Positions 48,023 through 58,927 of a stretch of 64,000 bases of DNA are shown here, piece by piece (position 1 is the first letter of the stretch; every line of letters begins with the position of its first letter). Location of the stretch: contig NZ_PIPN01000001.1 of the NCBI RefSeq assembly GCF_003986955.1, positions 558,001 through 622,000 on the forward strand. Reading direction: 5' to 3'. Made by a program: the position numbers and the translations under genes. Source of the stretch: Aliidiomarina sedimenti (GTDB lineage: Bacteria; Pseudomonadota; Gammaproteobacteria; Enterobacterales; Alteromonadaceae). The notes beneath the pieces were generated by a model, which was given only the letters and a program-made list of their open reading frames with translations, had not been told where the DNA came from and did no database searches.

Positions 48023-48832
48023 TCACGATTGTTTCGCCAGCTGCCAGAAAGTCTCTAATTCAACTAAAGAAAAGTCGGCCAGCGGACGTTGCGCGGCCTC
48101 GGCCTGGCGCTCCACCGCGTTAAACCGATGAATAAACTTCTGGTTCGCAGCCCGTAACGCTGATTCCGGGTTCACTTTGGCATGGCGCGCCAGGTTGACC
48201 ACTGAAAACAGCAAATCGCCAATTTCTTCCGCCAGTTTGTCCTCATCCAACTGCGCTGCATCAAGCTCAGCCTGGACTTCATCGACCTCTTCACGCACTT
48301 TATCCAGCACTGGCCGAATATCGTTCCAGTCAAAACCAACACTGCGGCAGCGCTTTTGAATTTTCACCGCCTGCAGCAGTGCCGGTAAATTGGCCGGCAC
48401 ATCGGCAAATACACTCGCAGAGGCGTCTTTTTCTGCACGCTCGTCGCGTTTAATCGCTTCCCACTGCTCTTTGACTGCATCGGCGGTCATGCCATCAGAG
48501 CCCGCGGCAAAGACATGGGGATGACGTCGAATCAGTTTATCGCCGACACCGGCAGCAATGTCATCAAAGCCAAACCAGCCTTGTTCACGTCCCAGCTGAG
48601 CATAAAAAACCACCTGAAACAGCAAATCACCCAGCTCATCCTGAATCGCCTGAGGTTCGCCCCTGGCAATGGCATCTGCTACTTCATAGGCTTCCTCAAT
48701 GGTGTGCGGCACTATGCTGGCAAAATCCTGCTTTAGATCCCAGGGGCAGCCGGACTCTGGGTCGCGCAACGCCGCCATAATCTGCAGCAAGCGTTGTAGT
48801 GGAGATGAATCGGTCGGTACTGATACCTGCAT
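48023..48832 (-). CDS. mazG: Nucleoside triphosphate pyrophosphohydrolase MazG
   Basis: House-cleaning NTP pyrophosphatase; in E. coli it also lowers ppGpp signalling. 269 residues with two MazG repeats: the first has CPWDLKQDFASIVPHTIEEAYEVADAI and DELGDLLFQVVFYA, the second EVDEVQAELD and EEIGDLLFSVVNLAR, giving the EEDE-type metal sites. Follows relA by 19 bases, as in E. coli where relA, mazEF and mazG adjoin. Confidence 0.95.
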   Translation of the reverse strand: MQVSVPTDSSPLQRLLQIMAALRDPESGCPWDLKQDFASIVPHTIEEAYEVADAIARGEPQAIQDELGDLLFQVVFYAQLGREQGWFGFDDIAAGVGDKLIRRHPHVFAAGSDGMTADAVKEQWEAIKRDERAEKDASASVFADVPANLPALLQAVKIQKRCRSVGFDWNDIRPVLDKVREEVDEVQAELDAAQLDEDKLAEEIGDLLFSVVNLARHAKVNPESALRAANQKFIHRFNAVERQAEAAQRPLADFSLVELETFWQLAKQS

Positions 48833-48851
48833 TACCCTTTCCTCAGGTCTG

Positions 48852-51050
48852 TTATAACTGCATCCGTTGGACGCTGATAACGTCGGTCAACTGGCGAATA
48901 CGCCCCAGCACACGCTGCAGCTCGTCGTGGTCGCGAACAAACAGCGTCAGCAGCAGGCTCACCTGCGACGAGCGCGGGTCCAGCTTCGAATTAACCTCAC
49001 TGACGTTCACTTTTTCATTCGACATAATGGTGGTAATTTCGTGCAGTAAACCGCTGCGGTCCATCGCCTGCACTTCGATGCGTGCTTCATATTGTTGTTG
49101 CGTGCCACCTGACCAGTGCACGTCGATTCCCCGTTCAGGGCTTATCTCGAGAAGCTGTTGCAGTTGTTCACAGTGTTTCTGGTGCACCGAAACGCCTCGC
49201 CCCTGGGTCACATAGCCCATAATGGGGTCGCCCGGCAACGGCTGACAACAGCGGGCAAAGCTCATCATCAGATTGCCTATTCCTTCAACCTGAACGCCTT
49301 CTTTACCTTTTTTGCTCGCAGTTTTGCGTTTAATGACCTTTTTCAGCACCTGCTCAGCCGACTGATCTTCGCTTTCCGACGGCGGTTTAAGGTAATTGAC
49401 CACCTGATGCAACCCTATATCACCAGCACCAATTGCTGCCAGCAGGTCATCGGGGTGGGTCATATTAAAGCGCGACACCGCTTTATCCGCATCGGCCATG
49501 GTCAGCTTCTGTCGGGCCAGTTCCGCATCAAGCAGCTCTTTACCGGCATGAATATGTTTATCGCGGTCGAGCTTTTTAAAATAGGTGGCAACCTTGGTTC
49601 GCGCCCGACCGGAATTGAGATAGCCCAGGCCCGGGTTCATCCAGTCACGCCGCGGTGACGGTTCTTTCTGCGTCAGTATTTCAACCCGTTCACCGTTTTG
49701 CAGATGATAGGTAAAAGGCACAATGCGTCCATCGACCTTGGCCCCAATACAGCGGTGGCCAACCTGGCTATGAATGTAATAGGCAAAATCCAGCGGCGTC
49801 GAACCGGCCGGCAGATCAATTACGTCCCCTTTTGGGGTAAACACATAGACCCGGTCTTCGAAAACCTGACTGCGAATTTCCTGCACCAGATCCTCGTTTT
49901 CGGCCATGTCTTCATGCCAGGCTAACAACTTACGCAGCCAGGCAATGCGTTCCTCGTAGCCCTGACCACGGCCGCCAGGTGCGCCTTCTTTATACACCCA
50001 GTGCGCCGCGACTCCCATTTCGGCGTCGTCATGCATCTGCTCTGAACGGATCTGGATCTCGACATTCTTACTTTCCGGCCCAATCACCACCGTATGAATA
50101 GACTGGTAGCCGTTTGCTTTCGGGGTCGCCACATAGTCATCAAACTCCGACGCCAGATGGCGCCATCTGGTGTGGACCACCCCCAGCGCGCCATAGCAGT
50201 CTTTCAGTGACTGAGTGACAACCCGCACCGCCCGGATATCGAACAGTTCATCAAAGCCGAGGTTCTTTTTTTGCATCTTGCGCCAGATGCTGTAGATATG
50301 TTTGGGCCGCCCATAGACGCTGGCATCGACGTGCTCTGCATCAAGATGGGCCTGTAAATCGGTGACAAACTCGTCGATATAGGCTTCCCGCTGCAGACGT
50401 TTTTCGTCCAGCTGTTTGGCGATTTGTTTGTAGGTTTGCGGATGCAGGTAACGAAAGGCGAGGTCTTCCAGCTCCCATTTAAGCTGACCTATGCCTAAAC
50501 GGTTGGCCAGCGGCGCATAGATTTCACTGCATTCTTTCGCTGCCAGTACACGCTCTTCTTCATCGGCATTTTTCAGTAAGCGCAACTGGCAAATCCGTTC
50601 GGCCAGCTTAATCAGCACCGCGCGGACATCTTCCACCATGGCCAGTAACATGCGGCGCACGGTGTCGATCTGAGCGGCATTGGGTTTACCGTGCTGGAAG
50701 TGTTGCAGCTCGCTGATACTCTGCATCTGATGCACGGTATCCACCATCGCCACCAGCTTGTCACCGCCCTGCTCATGCAGCCAGTCGTTGTCTATGGCGG
50801 CGTGTTCAAACGCCGGCAGACACAACGCCGCCTGCAGTCCCAGCTTATCAAGGTTGAGATCGGCCAGGATCTCAACCATTTCTTCGCCTTTAACCAACAA
50901 GGAAGGGTTTTGTTCAATCGCAGGAAGGCGTTGCAACGCTGCAGCCAACGCTTTCAGGTTGTCGCGCACCTTGTCACGTTTAATCGCGGCCAGCCAGCCA
51001 CCCTGCTGCTGAACCCCTTTGTCGACGTGAATACTGCGAACCTGAACCAT
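48852..51050 (-). CDS. relA: (p)ppGpp synthetase RelA
   Basis: Ribosome-associated stringent-response synthetase. 732 residues: N-terminal HD-like hydrolase domain that has lost the catalytic HD pair (FEHAAIDNDWLHEQ), the synthetase domain with YGRPKHIYSIWRKMQKK, DELFDIRAVRVV and NGYQSIHTVV, a TGS domain (VYVFTPKGDVIDLPAGSTPLDFAY), a Cys-containing zinc-finger region and a C-terminal ACT domain. The lost HD site marks RelA rather than SpoT. AGGAATAAC precedes the ATG. Confidence 0.97.
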   Translation of the reverse strand: MVQVRSIHVDKGVQQQGGWLAAIKRDKVRDNLKALAAALQRLPAIEQNPSLLVKGEEMVEILADLNLDKLGLQAALCLPAFEHAAIDNDWLHEQGGDKLVAMVDTVHQMQSISELQHFQHGKPNAAQIDTVRRMLLAMVEDVRAVLIKLAERICQLRLLKNADEEERVLAAKECSEIYAPLANRLGIGQLKWELEDLAFRYLHPQTYKQIAKQLDEKRLQREAYIDEFVTDLQAHLDAEHVDASVYGRPKHIYSIWRKMQKKNLGFDELFDIRAVRVVTQSLKDCYGALGVVHTRWRHLASEFDDYVATPKANGYQSIHTVVIGPESKNVEIQIRSEQMHDDAEMGVAAHWVYKEGAPGGRGQGYEERIAWLRKLLAWHEDMAENEDLVQEIRSQVFEDRVYVFTPKGDVIDLPAGSTPLDFAYYIHSQVGHRCIGAKVDGRIVPFTYHLQNGERVEILTQKEPSPRRDWMNPGLGYLNSGRARTKVATYFKKLDRDKHIHAGKELLDAELARQKLTMADADKAVSRFNMTHPDDLLAAIGAGDIGLHQVVNYLKPPSESEDQSAEQVLKKVIKRKTASKKGKEGVQVEGIGNLMMSFARCCQPLPGDPIMGYVTQGRGVSVHQKHCEQLQQLLEISPERGIDVHWSGGTQQQYEARIEVQAMDRSGLLHEITTIMSNEKVNVSEVNSKLDPRSSQVSLLLTLFVRDHDELQRVLGRIRQLTDVISVQRMQL

Positions 51051-51122
51051 GTTATTCCTACCTGCTACCAGAAAAAGCGACTGCCGTAGCTACAATGTGC
51101 GAAATCAGGCCTGCCCTGTCAA

Positions 51123-51500
51123 TCAAATAGCAGACAAAACCACGTAAGCTATGGCAAATTCGCGTTCATCGCTGAGGGAAAGGTGAAATTGGGTCGCTCC
51201 AAGGGCGGTCGCCTGCGCCTGAGCAGCACCATGCAACTGCAACTGAGGTTGCCCACTCGGCAAGCGGGTGACTTCGATATGCTGGAAGGAAACCTGCCCA
51301 ATGCCAGTTCCCAGCGCTTTCGCTGTCGCTTCCTTTGCCGCCCAGCGCTTGGCCAGAAAAGCTACCGGCTGGCTGTGTTGAGCAAAGGTTGCACGCTCTG
51401 TCGGGGTCAGTACCCGCTCAGCAAATGCCGGGTTGCGTTGCAGTAACCCGGCAATTCGTTCAATGCTGACAATGTCGGTCCCGATCCCAAGCACGCTCAT
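51123..51500 (-). CDS. acpS: Holo-[acyl-carrier-protein] synthase
   Basis: Transfers 4'-phosphopantetheine from CoA to acyl carrier protein. 125 residues with GIGTDIVSIERI (metal Asp) and FLAKRWAAKEATAKALGTGI (metal Glu and Lys). Follows pdxJ by two bases at the end of the lep-rnc-era-recO-pdxJ-acpS run. Confidence 0.96.
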   Translation of the reverse strand: MSVLGIGTDIVSIERIAGLLQRNPAFAERVLTPTERATFAQHSQPVAFLAKRWAAKEATAKALGTGIGQVSFQHIEVTRLPSGQPQLQLHGAAQAQATALGATQFHLSLSDEREFAIAYVVLSAI

Positions 51501-51502
51501 AG

Positions 51503-52231
51503 TTACACTCGCGCACTTTGCAGAATGTGTTTCATTTCCCGCACCGCCTGCTCCAGCCCGGTAAACACAGAACGGGCTACGATGGCATGACCGATATTCA
51601 GTTCATAAAACTCTGGGATCGCCGCGATTTCCGCAGTGTTGTGATAATGCAAACCATGCCCGGCATTCACTGTCAGCCCCAGCGCTTTCGCTTCGCGTGC
51701 CGATTTTCTCAGTTGCATCAAAGCATCCCGCTGAGCCTGGCCCGACACCTCGGCGTAATGGCCTGTATGCAGTTCAACCAGCGGTGCACCCACTTCACGG
51801 GCGGCTTCCAGTTGACGGGTGTCAGCATCAATAAACAGACTTACCTGAATACCCGCCTCAGTAAGTTGAGTTACCACATCGCGGGTCCGGGAAATCTGAC
51901 CGGCCACATCGAGCCCGCCTTCCGTGGTCAGTTCTTCGCGTTTTTCCGGTACCAGACACACATAAACCGGCTTCACCCGGCAGGCAATGGCAACCATCTC
52001 ATCGGTCATCGCCATTTCCAGGTTCATTCGGGTCTGCAGAGTTTCTGCCAACATCTCGACGTCGCGGTCAACAATGTGGCGACGGTCTTCACGCAAATGA
52101 ATGGTAATTCCATCTGCGCCGCCCTGCTCAGCTACCGCAGCTGCCTGCACCGGATCAGGATAGGCTACCCCACGTGCGTTACGCAGTGTCGCTACATGAT
52201 CAATATTTACCCCTAATAAAGGTCCCTGCAT
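51503..52231 (-). CDS. pdxJ: Pyridoxine 5'-phosphate synthase
   Basis: Final ring-closing enzyme of the DXP-dependent vitamin B6 route. 242-residue TIM barrel with [15 protein letters not shown] near the N-terminus, [12 protein letters not shown] and the phosphate-binding [14 protein letters not shown]. Located between recO and acpS, the usual order. Confidence 0.97.
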   Translation of the reverse strand: MQGPLLGVNIDHVATLRNARGVAYPDPVQAAAVAEQGGADGITIHLREDRRHIVDRDVEMLAETLQTRMNLEMAMTDEMVAIACRVKPVYVCLVPEKREELTTEGGLDVAGQISRTRDVVTQLTEAGIQVSLFIDADTRQLEAAREVGAPLVELHTGHYAEVSGQAQRDALMQLRKSAREAKALGLTVNAGHGLHYHNTAEIAAIPEFYELNIGHAIVARSVFTGLEQAVREMKHILQSARV

Positions 52232-52248
52232 GCTGCATGCTCCTCTTA

Positions 52249-53025
52249 TTATTTGCTGTTAGTATCGGTTGGTTGATCGTCCGCGGATGCTGCTCCGGCA
52301 TTGCTTTCGAGCTTTCTCCCGGCGTTGCCTGACGCCGGCTTACCCTGGAAAAGTTCGCGGCTGCGCAATGGCTTATTGCCTAAATAGGCGCCCAGCGCTC
52401 TGCGCATCACAAACTTGAACTGGTTAAGAAGCTGCGGGTCCTGCAAGGCAAAGTCGGCCATCCGGGCAATATCTGCACCGCTAAAATGGGGAGTCGGTTC
52501 GCGTCCGTGCCAGACCCGTGCAAAGCCTTCACCGGGACGAAAGTAATATACTCCGTCAGCGACCATCGGCTCGCCCTGTTCAACCTCATGCTGCCAGTCA
52601 AACTCAAGTTCCAGGTGGCACAACAGTCGCCATTCAAATTTACGCAGCACAGGCTCCATCGGAAGCCCCTGACGCAATAAATCAATGGTGTGCTGATAAT
52701 CATTAAATAAGGCGGGTATCGCTGCGTGTTCCGGCATTAAACGTTGCAGCAGTTCATTGATATAAAAGCCGCAGTAAAGATAATCGCCAGCCAGGTTAGC
52801 GACGTATTCACCGGTGTCGACGCTGGTCAGCGTTTTTAAGTCGCTGCGCCCCCGCCATTCAACCTGTAACAGCCGAAACGGCTGCAGCAACGCTGCCTGA
52901 CCCTTCTTACTGCGTCTTGCGCCGCGTGCAACCACGCGAACGCGGCCCTGCTCTGCACTGAATAACTCAACGATCAGGCTATGTTCCTGATACGGCCAGC
53001 GGTGCAGGACATAAGCTGGCTGCAC
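52249..53025 (-). CDS. recO: DNA repair protein RecO
   Basis: Recombination mediator that helps load RecA at gaps together with RecR. 258 residues: N-terminal OB fold ([23 protein letters not shown], with GARRSKKG) and a helical C-terminal domain. The last 40 residues are a low-complexity Ser/Ala/Asp extension longer than in E. coli RecO. Starts three bases after era. Confidence 0.93.
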   Translation of the reverse strand: MQPAYVLHRWPYQEHSLIVELFSAEQGRVRVVARGARRSKKGQAALLQPFRLLQVEWRGRSDLKTLTSVDTGEYVANLAGDYLYCGFYINELLQRLMPEHAAIPALFNDYQHTIDLLRQGLPMEPVLRKFEWRLLCHLELEFDWQHEVEQGEPMVADGVYYFRPGEGFARVWHGREPTPHFSGADIARMADFALQDPQLLNQFKFVMRRALGAYLGNKPLRSRELFQGKPASGNAGRKLESNAGAASADDQPTDTNSK

Positions 53026-53028
53026 CTT

Positions 53029-53928
53029 TTAGTCCTCGCCGTACCCTAAGCTTCGCAATGCGCGTTCATCGTCAGCCCAACCGGACTTCACTTTGACCCA
53101 CAGGTTCAGGTGAACTTTGCCACCAATCAATTTCTCAATATCGCGTCGCGCCTGCTGACCCACTTCTTTTAATTTCGAGCCGCCCTGGCCGATAACCATG
53201 CGTTTTTGCGATTCTCGTTCAACCAGAATCAGGGCATGAATATGGGTGGTGCCCGACTCATGGGTCTCATATTTTTCCACTTCAACGGTCGTTGAATAGG
53301 GCAACTCGTCACCGGTTAAACGCATCAGCTTTTCGCGCACCGCTTCCGCCGCCATAAAACGCACTGAACGATCGGTAACATAGTCGTCCGGGAACATGTG
53401 AACGCCTTCCTGAAGAAAGCCTTTAACAATCTTTTTCAGTACCGGAATATGCTCGCCAGAACGGGCAACCATCGGCAGAATATCAGCAAAGGTGTGCTTT
53501 TCACTCAGCATCTGAATATGCGGCAACAAACTGGATTTGTCTTTCAGCTGATCAATTTTATTGAGGATAAGTACCACGGGTCGCTGGCTGCGGCGGATTT
53601 TTTGCAGCACCATTTCATCGTCTTCACCCCAGGTCGTTGCCTCGACCACGAAAAGCACCAGGTCGACATCGCCTATTGATGAGCTTGCAGCACGGTTCAT
53701 CAGACGGTTTATCGCCTTTTTCTCGTCGCTGTGTAAGCCGGGGGTATCAACATACACCACCTGATCTTCACCCTCAGTCTCAATACCGAGAATACGGTGG
53801 CGTGTGGTTTGGGCCTTTTTCGAGGTAATGCTGATTTTCTGCTTGAGGATCTGGTTCAGCAGGGTCGATTTACCCACGTTTGGGCGGCCAACAATGGCGA
53901 CGAAACCACTGCGTGTGTCTTCTGTCAT
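53029..53928 (-). CDS. era: GTPase Era
   Basis: Essential GTPase for 30S ribosome maturation. 299 residues: G1 [10 protein letters not shown]3 DTPGL, G4 NKID, and a C-terminal KH domain ([39 protein letters not shown]) that binds the 16S rRNA 3' end. Its start overlaps the rnc stop by four bases. Confidence 0.98.
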   Translation of the reverse strand: MTEDTRSGFVAIVGRPNVGKSTLLNQILKQKISITSKKAQTTRHRILGIETEGEDQVVYVDTPGLHSDEKKAINRLMNRAASSSIGDVDLVLFVVEATTWGEDDEMVLQKIRRSQRPVVLILNKIDQLKDKSSLLPHIQMLSEKHTFADILPMVARSGEHIPVLKKIVKGFLQEGVHMFPDDYVTDRSVRFMAAEAVREKLMRLTGDELPYSTTVEVEKYETHESGTTHIHALILVERESQKRMVIGQGGSKLKEVGQQARRDIEKLIGGKVHLNLWVKVKSGWADDERALRSLGYGED

Positions 53929-54617
53929 GATACATTACCTTCTATCTGTTGCAGTGCGGCACTGGCCGCTGATTGCTCCGCTTTGCGGCGACTGGTCCCG
54001 GTGCCTTTTACAGGCGTCTCGAGACCGTCAAAACTGCAACTCACGGTAAACTTCTGATTGTGTGCCTGGCCTTGTCTGGCCACCACTTCATACAACGGCA
54101 ACGGCAACTGCCTTGCCTGTAAATGTTCTTGCAAACGGGTTTTCGGATCTTTTTGGCTAACGCCTGGCTTAATCGTCTCTAGCATCGGCTCAAACCAGTT
54201 AAGGATCATTGCCTTGCAGGTATCCAGATCACTGTCTAAATAGACCGCACCAATAATGCCTTCCACCGCGTCCGATAAAATCGACTCACGCCGAAAGCCG
54301 CCACTTTTCAATTCGCCGGGACCAAGCTGTAAATGGTCACCAAGTTCAAACTGCTGCGCCAGTTTCGCCAGGGTCGGGCCACAAACCAGCGTAGCCCGCA
54401 TCCGGCTCAAGTCACCTTCGTCCTGTTTGGTAAAGCGCTGAAACAGGACCTCGGCAATAACCATGCTTAAAATGGAGTCGCCAAGAAATTCGAGTCGTTC
54501 GTAATGCTTGGTCGATGCACTGCGGTGCGTCAACGCACGCTTAAGCAGCGCGACGTCCTTGAATTCATAACCAATAACGTTATTTAACTGGCGAATGGCT
54601 GTTGCCGTTAAACTCAC
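53925..54617 (-). CDS. rnc: Ribonuclease III
   Basis: Double-strand-specific endonuclease for rRNA and mRNA processing. 230 residues with the RNase III signature [11 protein letters not shown], the second metal-site motif [13 protein letters not shown], and a C-terminal double-stranded-RNA-binding domain ([11 protein letters not shown] ... [18 protein letters not shown]). Overlaps lepB and era by four bases each, so translation is coupled. Confidence 0.98.
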   Translation of the reverse strand: MSLTATAIRQLNNVIGYEFKDVALLKRALTHRSASTKHYERLEFLGDSILSMVIAEVLFQRFTKQDEGDLSRMRATLVCGPTLAKLAQQFELGDHLQLGPGELKSGGFRRESILSDAVEGIIGAVYLDSDLDTCKAMILNWFEPMLETIKPGVSQKDPKTRLQEHLQARQLPLPLYEVVARQGQAHNQKFTVSCSFDGLETPVKGTGTSRRKAEQSAASAALQQIEGNVS

Positions 54618-55534
54618 TCAATGCCTCCCAGACGGTCAAAACGAACCTTGCTGGGCACCCAATCAGGCATCCAGCTATTACGATCACGGTCAAATTCGAA
54701 ACTCATCCAGATAAAGGTTGCCCGGCCGACCAGTAAATCCTCATGCACAAAGCCCCAAAAGCGGCTGTCGATGGAGTTATCACGGTTATCGCCAAGCATG
54801 AAATAATGCCCTTCAGGCACAATCCACTCGTCATCACGGGTGCCGTCCTGACGCGCATAAATGCCCAAATGCGGACGGCTGGCATGGTTAATCAGGATAT
54901 CATGCTCGCGCCCGTCCAGTGCTTCGCGGTATCGGGTAAGCGGGTAACGATCTTTAAAAAACTCACCCTGACTCAGCATTTCCCGCTCGGCGACCAGAAT
55001 CTCTGGTTCCTCGCAAGGCGCTTCACACTGTGCTGGCTGCACATAGACCTTCTTTTCACGGTAGATAACCCGGTCACCGGGCAGGCCTACAACACGTTTA
55101 ATATAGTCCACATCCGGTTCTTCCGGATATTTGAAGACTGCAATATCACCACGCTCAGGGCGGCCTGTTTCAATAAACTCATTGCGCCACACGGGATCGC
55201 GCAGGCCGTAGCGGAATTTTTCCACCAGAATGAAATCGCCTTCAAGCAAGGTCGGCATCATCGAACCGGACGGAATACGGAATGGCTCATAAATAAACGA
55301 ACGCATGATCAGTACAAACGCCAGGATCGGGAATGCCGCCTGAGCAAACTCCGCAATGCTTGACTGCGGTGCTGCCTGGTCTTTCTGGTCATCCGTAAAT
55401 GGGGTGCCGGTTTGCGATTCCAGTGCGGTTATTTTGTCGTTCCGTTTTGGCTTCCAGACAAAATGGTCGATGGCCCAAATAATACCAGTTGCTAACGTCA
55501 GCAAAACCAGAAAAATGGAAAAATACACAGTCAT
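54614..55534 (-). CDS. lepB: Signal peptidase I
   Basis: Membrane serine peptidase removing signal peptides from exported proteins. 306 residues: first membrane helix ([20 protein letters not shown]), second helix near 65-85, catalytic Ser in [17 protein letters not shown], Lys in [25 protein letters not shown], and [20 protein letters not shown]. Between lepA and rnc, the usual order. Confidence 0.97.
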   Translation of the reverse strand: MTVYFSIFLVLLTLATGIIWAIDHFVWKPKRNDKITALESQTGTPFTDDQKDQAAPQSSIAEFAQAAFPILAFVLIMRSFIYEPFRIPSGSMMPTLLEGDFILVEKFRYGLRDPVWRNEFIETGRPERGDIAVFKYPEEPDVDYIKRVVGLPGDRVIYREKKVYVQPAQCEAPCEEPEILVAEREMLSQGEFFKDRYPLTRYREALDGREHDILINHASRPHLGIYARQDGTRDDEWIVPEGHYFMLGDNRDNSIDSRFWGFVHEDLLVGRATFIWMSFEFDRDRNSWMPDWVPSKVRFDRLGGIE

Positions 55535-55552
55535 ACTGTCATCCTTGTTGCC

Positions 55553-57370
55553 CTACTTGCTAGTTTTTAACACTGCAAGAAACGCTTCCTGAGGAACTTC
55601 CACATTACCTACCTGCTTCATCCGTTTCTTACCTTCTTTCTGCTTCTGCAACAGCTTTTTCTTCCGACTCACGTCACCACCATAGCACTTCGCGGTAACG
55701 TTTTTGCGTAATTGTTTGACCGTACTGCGCGCAATGATGTGATTTCCAATCGCCGCCTGAATAGCAATATCAAACATCTGCCGCGGGATTAGTTCACGCA
55801 TCTTGTCGACCACTTCACGACCGCGGAATTCTGCGTTGTCACGGTGCGTAATTAATGCCAGCGCATCGACCCGATCGCCGTTAATCATAATATCAACGCG
55901 AACCATGTGTGACGGCTCAAAACGTTTAAACTGGTAATCCAGCGAGGCGTAACCACGACTGGTTGACTTCAGACGGTCAAAGAAGTCCATGACCACTTCC
56001 GCCATCGGCAACTCGTAAGTTAACGCTACCTGATTGCCATGGTACTCCATTTTGGTTTGCACACCGCGTTTTTCCACGCACAGGGTAATAACATTACCCA
56101 AATGCTCCTGCGGCACCAGAATATTGGCTTCAACAATCGGCTCATAAATCGTATCGATATCGTTTACCGGCGGTAACGCAGACGGGTTGTCGACTTTAAC
56201 TTCGACACCTTTGGTAGTGGTAACTTTATAAATCACCGTTGGTGCCGTGGTAATCAGATCAATATCATATTCGCGTTCGAGGCGCTCCTGAATGATTTCC
56301 ATGTGCAGCATACCAAGGAAGCCACAGCGGAAACCGAAACCAAGCGCGGTCGAGTTTTCCGGTTCATAGAACAGTGACGCGTCATTCAGGCTAAGCTTAC
56401 CTAACGCATCGCGCATGTTCTCATAATCGTCTGAGCTGATCGGGAACATACCGGCGTAAACCTGTGGCTTCACTTTTTTAAAGCCAGGCAATTGTTTTTC
56501 CGCCGGATTTTTCGCCAGGGTCAGCGTATCACCGACCGGTGCACCCAAAATATCTTTAATCCCAGCGATCACAAAACCAACTTCACCGGCATGCAATACC
56601 CCAGTATCAAGGGGTTTCGGTGTGAAAATACCAACCTTGTCAATCTGGTGAACCTGGCCGGTACTCATCACTTTCATTTTGTCACCGGCACGTAACACAC
56701 CTTTTTTAATCCGCACCAGCGACACCACGCCCTGATAATTATCAAACCAGGAATCAATAATCAGTGCCTGCACAGGCGCATCGTCATCGGCTTCGGCTTG
56801 CGGGGAAGGGATCTGAGTAACAATGCGCTCCAGCACTTCTTCAATGCCAATTCCGGTTTTCGCTGAACACTGCACCGCATCGATGGCTTCAATACCGACA
56901 ATGTCTTCAATTTCCTGCGCCACGCGCATCGCGTCCGCCTGTGGCAAATCGATTTTATTCAATACCGGGACTACTTCCAGATCCATTTCGATCGCGGTAT
57001 AGCAGTTTGCCAGCGTTTGCGCTTCCACCCCTTGTGCCGCGTCGACGACCAATAAGGCACCTTCACAACCAGCGAGGCTGCGTGAAACTTCGTAGGAAAA
57101 GTCGACGTGACCTGGAGTGTCGATAAAGTTTAACTGGTAACGCTCACCGTCTCTGGCGTCGTAATACAAGGTAACGCTTTGCGCTTTGATGGTGATACCG
57201 CGCTCGCGTTCGATATCCATCGAATCAAGCACCTGTTCTGCCATTTCGCGATCAGCCAGACCACCACAATGCTGGATCAGACGATCCGACAGTGTCGATT
57301 TTCCGTGGTCAATGTGGGCAATAATGGAAAAGTTGCGAATATTCTTCTTGGCAATGCCTGGCTGGCTCAT
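55553..57370 (-). CDS. lepA: Elongation factor 4 (LepA)
   Basis: Translational GTPase acting in initiation and ribosome back-translocation. 605 residues: G1 [25 protein letters not shown], domains II-III, and the LepA-specific C-terminal domain ending [26 protein letters not shown]. Lies 122 bases after rseC; a GC-rich hairpin without T-run is in that gap. Confidence 0.98.
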   Translation of the reverse strand: MSQPGIAKKNIRNFSIIAHIDHGKSTLSDRLIQHCGGLADREMAEQVLDSMDIERERGITIKAQSVTLYYDARDGERYQLNFIDTPGHVDFSYEVSRSLAGCEGALLVVDAAQGVEAQTLANCYTAIEMDLEVVPVLNKIDLPQADAMRVAQEIEDIVGIEAIDAVQCSAKTGIGIEEVLERIVTQIPSPQAEADDDAPVQALIIDSWFDNYQGVVSLVRIKKGVLRAGDKMKVMSTGQVHQIDKVGIFTPKPLDTGVLHAGEVGFVIAGIKDILGAPVGDTLTLAKNPAEKQLPGFKKVKPQVYAGMFPISSDDYENMRDALGKLSLNDASLFYEPENSTALGFGFRCGFLGMLHMEIIQERLEREYDIDLITTAPTVIYKVTTTKGVEVKVDNPSALPPVNDIDTIYEPIVEANILVPQEHLGNVITLCVEKRGVQTKMEYHGNQVALTYELPMAEVVMDFFDRLKSTSRGYASLDYQFKRFEPSHMVRVDIMINGDRVDALALITHRDNAEFRGREVVDKMRELIPRQMFDIAIQAAIGNHIIARSTVKQLRKNVTAKCYGGDVSRKKKLLQKQKEGKKRMKQVGNVEVPQEAFLAVLKTSK

Positions 57371-57405
57371 TCAAACCTCGTTATAGAACCGCTGAATTCG
57401 TTCCT

Positions 57406-57430
57406 CTGGCGCCAGTCATGGGGGCGCCAG
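57406..57430. other. Hairpin in the rseC-lepA gap
   Basis: CTGGCGCC (57406-57413) and GGCGCCAG (57423-57430) pair exactly over a nine-base loop. There is no T-run on the minus strand after it, so it is not a standard terminator. It may be a leader or partial stop between the rpoE-rse genes and lepA. Confidence 0.5.
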
Positions 57431-57492
57431 AAATAGTGATAGCGCGAAATTTTACTCGCTTTTCACCATCCATACAACGAAAGTCGGCAGGC

Positions 57493-57933
57493 TTAAGGCG
57501 TCGTTGACAATCCTCTAACCTGTAATAAGGCCTGAACTTTGACATCTTTGTGGCGTAAATAACGACGAAGAAGGTAAAAACTAAAGGCAAATGCGGCAAA
57601 CCCGAGCCCGATGGAACCACCTTCATGGTCCGCAAACCACCATTGCCCAAGCAGAGCGCCGGCAAATAACGCCAGCAGTGGCAACATGTAAACCGCCAGT
57701 GAAAAACGCGTCAGCGCCTCTTCCGGCAACTGCAGCTCGACGTCCTGCCCCGGGCTTAGCGACTCATTCGTCACCACACTGAAATGCCCGCGACGCCCTG
57801 GCAACGCTTTCGATAACAAGCCTGCACCACAGGTATTTTGTTTGCTACAGCCGGAACAGCCGCTTTTTAACTGGGTCTGAATGTCAACGCTGCGTCCGTT
57901 GACTGCGGTGACTGTGCCGATTTCACGGATCAT
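57493..57933 (-). CDS. rseC: Sigma-E regulator RseC
   Basis: Inner-membrane protein that modulates sigma-E activity and, in relatives, redox systems such as Rsx. 146 residues: N-terminal domain with the Cys cluster SGCSGCSKQNTCGAG, then two transmembrane helices (about 75-95 and 100-120) and a short cytosolic tail. The ATG at 57933 has GAGG eight bases ahead and lies ten bases after the rseB stop; a longer upstream frame runs inside rseB and is not used. Confidence 0.93.
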   Translation of the reverse strand: MIREIGTVTAVNGRSVDIQTQLKSGCSGCSKQNTCGAGLLSKALPGRRGHFSVVTNESLSPGQDVELQLPEEALTRFSLAVYMLPLLALFAGALLGQWWFADHEGGSIGLGFAAFAFSFYLLRRYLRHKDVKVQALLQVRGLSTTP

Positions 57934-57943
57934 GGTGAGCCCC

Positions 57944-58927
57944 TCATCGCGGCGTACGAACTGACTGCGCAATTCGTTGTGCGGTCTCAGCCGGTACTCC
58001 GCCAACCACTGTCACCTGGTACTCACCAAGCTCAGTCGAATGCAGTGATTCGGCACCTTCTATCTGCATCGCCGAAGTCGCCTGATTGCGGGCGCTGATA
58101 TAGATAGACAATTTGGCCAGACCATCAGTATAGAGGTAGTAATCGACCGGCTGTCCGGTTACCGCCATACGATGATTATTCGAGCGGATCAGCTCAAACC
58201 CCTGTGGCAACCAGCCTATCTGCCACTGTTGGGCAAGAGGCCGTCGATTCGAGTTGTCATCAACCAGGGGTGGCCGTGACACCTCGCTTACGTCGCGTAA
58301 GTTATCCAGAAAGCTGTCACTGGTAAATAAGGTGGTTAACTGCACCTGCTCCAGAACATCGCCATGAACTGACAAGGTTGCCGTACGCAATAACATGCCA
58401 GTTTCGCGGTCAACCCAGATCGAGTAGCCATAACGCTGACGATCCCGGGCAATCACCCGAATATGGTCTGCGGCACGGTCCATCACCCGGCCACCACCGA
58501 CAGCCATGACGTTATAGGCCCCTGCTATTTTTTCAAAGGGCTGAAAAAAACCGGCGGGCAACGGTCCATTAAGCACGGTTGCGCGCAAACTATAAGGGGA
58601 ACCAAGCGAATGATAGTAAGAAACGTGATTATTGTGACGCAGCGCACGGTATTCAGGTCCGTTAAGCGTAGCCAGAACTTCAACTTCATTGCCGTTCTCT
58701 GAACGGCTGTGTAACCAGCGGTAGGGTTCAATACGTTGCCCGCGAACATGCACAAATGAGGCATCGAAATTTAATTCACGCAAAGCCTGCTGCATACGGT
58801 CAAATAACGCTGCACCCTGTGCACTCTCGCTACTGTCAGTCTGGTTCTGCGTCTGTGCCTGCACCGCGTGCATGCTCAGCGTCAACGCCAGACATGCGAA
58901 CGCATACTGTACCGCTTGTTTCATCAC
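57944..58927 (-). CDS. rseB: Periplasmic sigma-E regulator RseB
   Basis: Periplasmic sensor that binds RseA and shields it from DegS, released by mislocalised lipopolysaccharide or lipoproteins. 327 residues with a signal peptide (MMKQAVQYAFACLALTLSMHAVQA), a LolA/LolB-like large domain with ASFVHVRGQRIEPYRWLH and YGYSIWVDRETGML, and a small C-terminal domain. Its start overlaps the rseA stop by one base. Confidence 0.95.
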   Translation of the reverse strand: MMKQAVQYAFACLALTLSMHAVQAQTQNQTDSSESAQGAALFDRMQQALRELNFDASFVHVRGQRIEPYRWLHSRSENGNEVEVLATLNGPEYRALRHNNHVSYYHSLGSPYSLRATVLNGPLPAGFFQPFEKIAGAYNVMAVGGGRVMDRAADHIRVIARDRQRYGYSIWVDRETGMLLRTATLSVHGDVLEQVQLTTLFTSDSFLDNLRDVSEVSRPPLVDDNSNRRPLAQQWQIGWLPQGFELIRSNNHRMAVTGQPVDYYLYTDGLAKLSIYISARNQATSAMQIEGAESLHSTELGEYQVTVVGGVPAETAQRIAQSVRTPR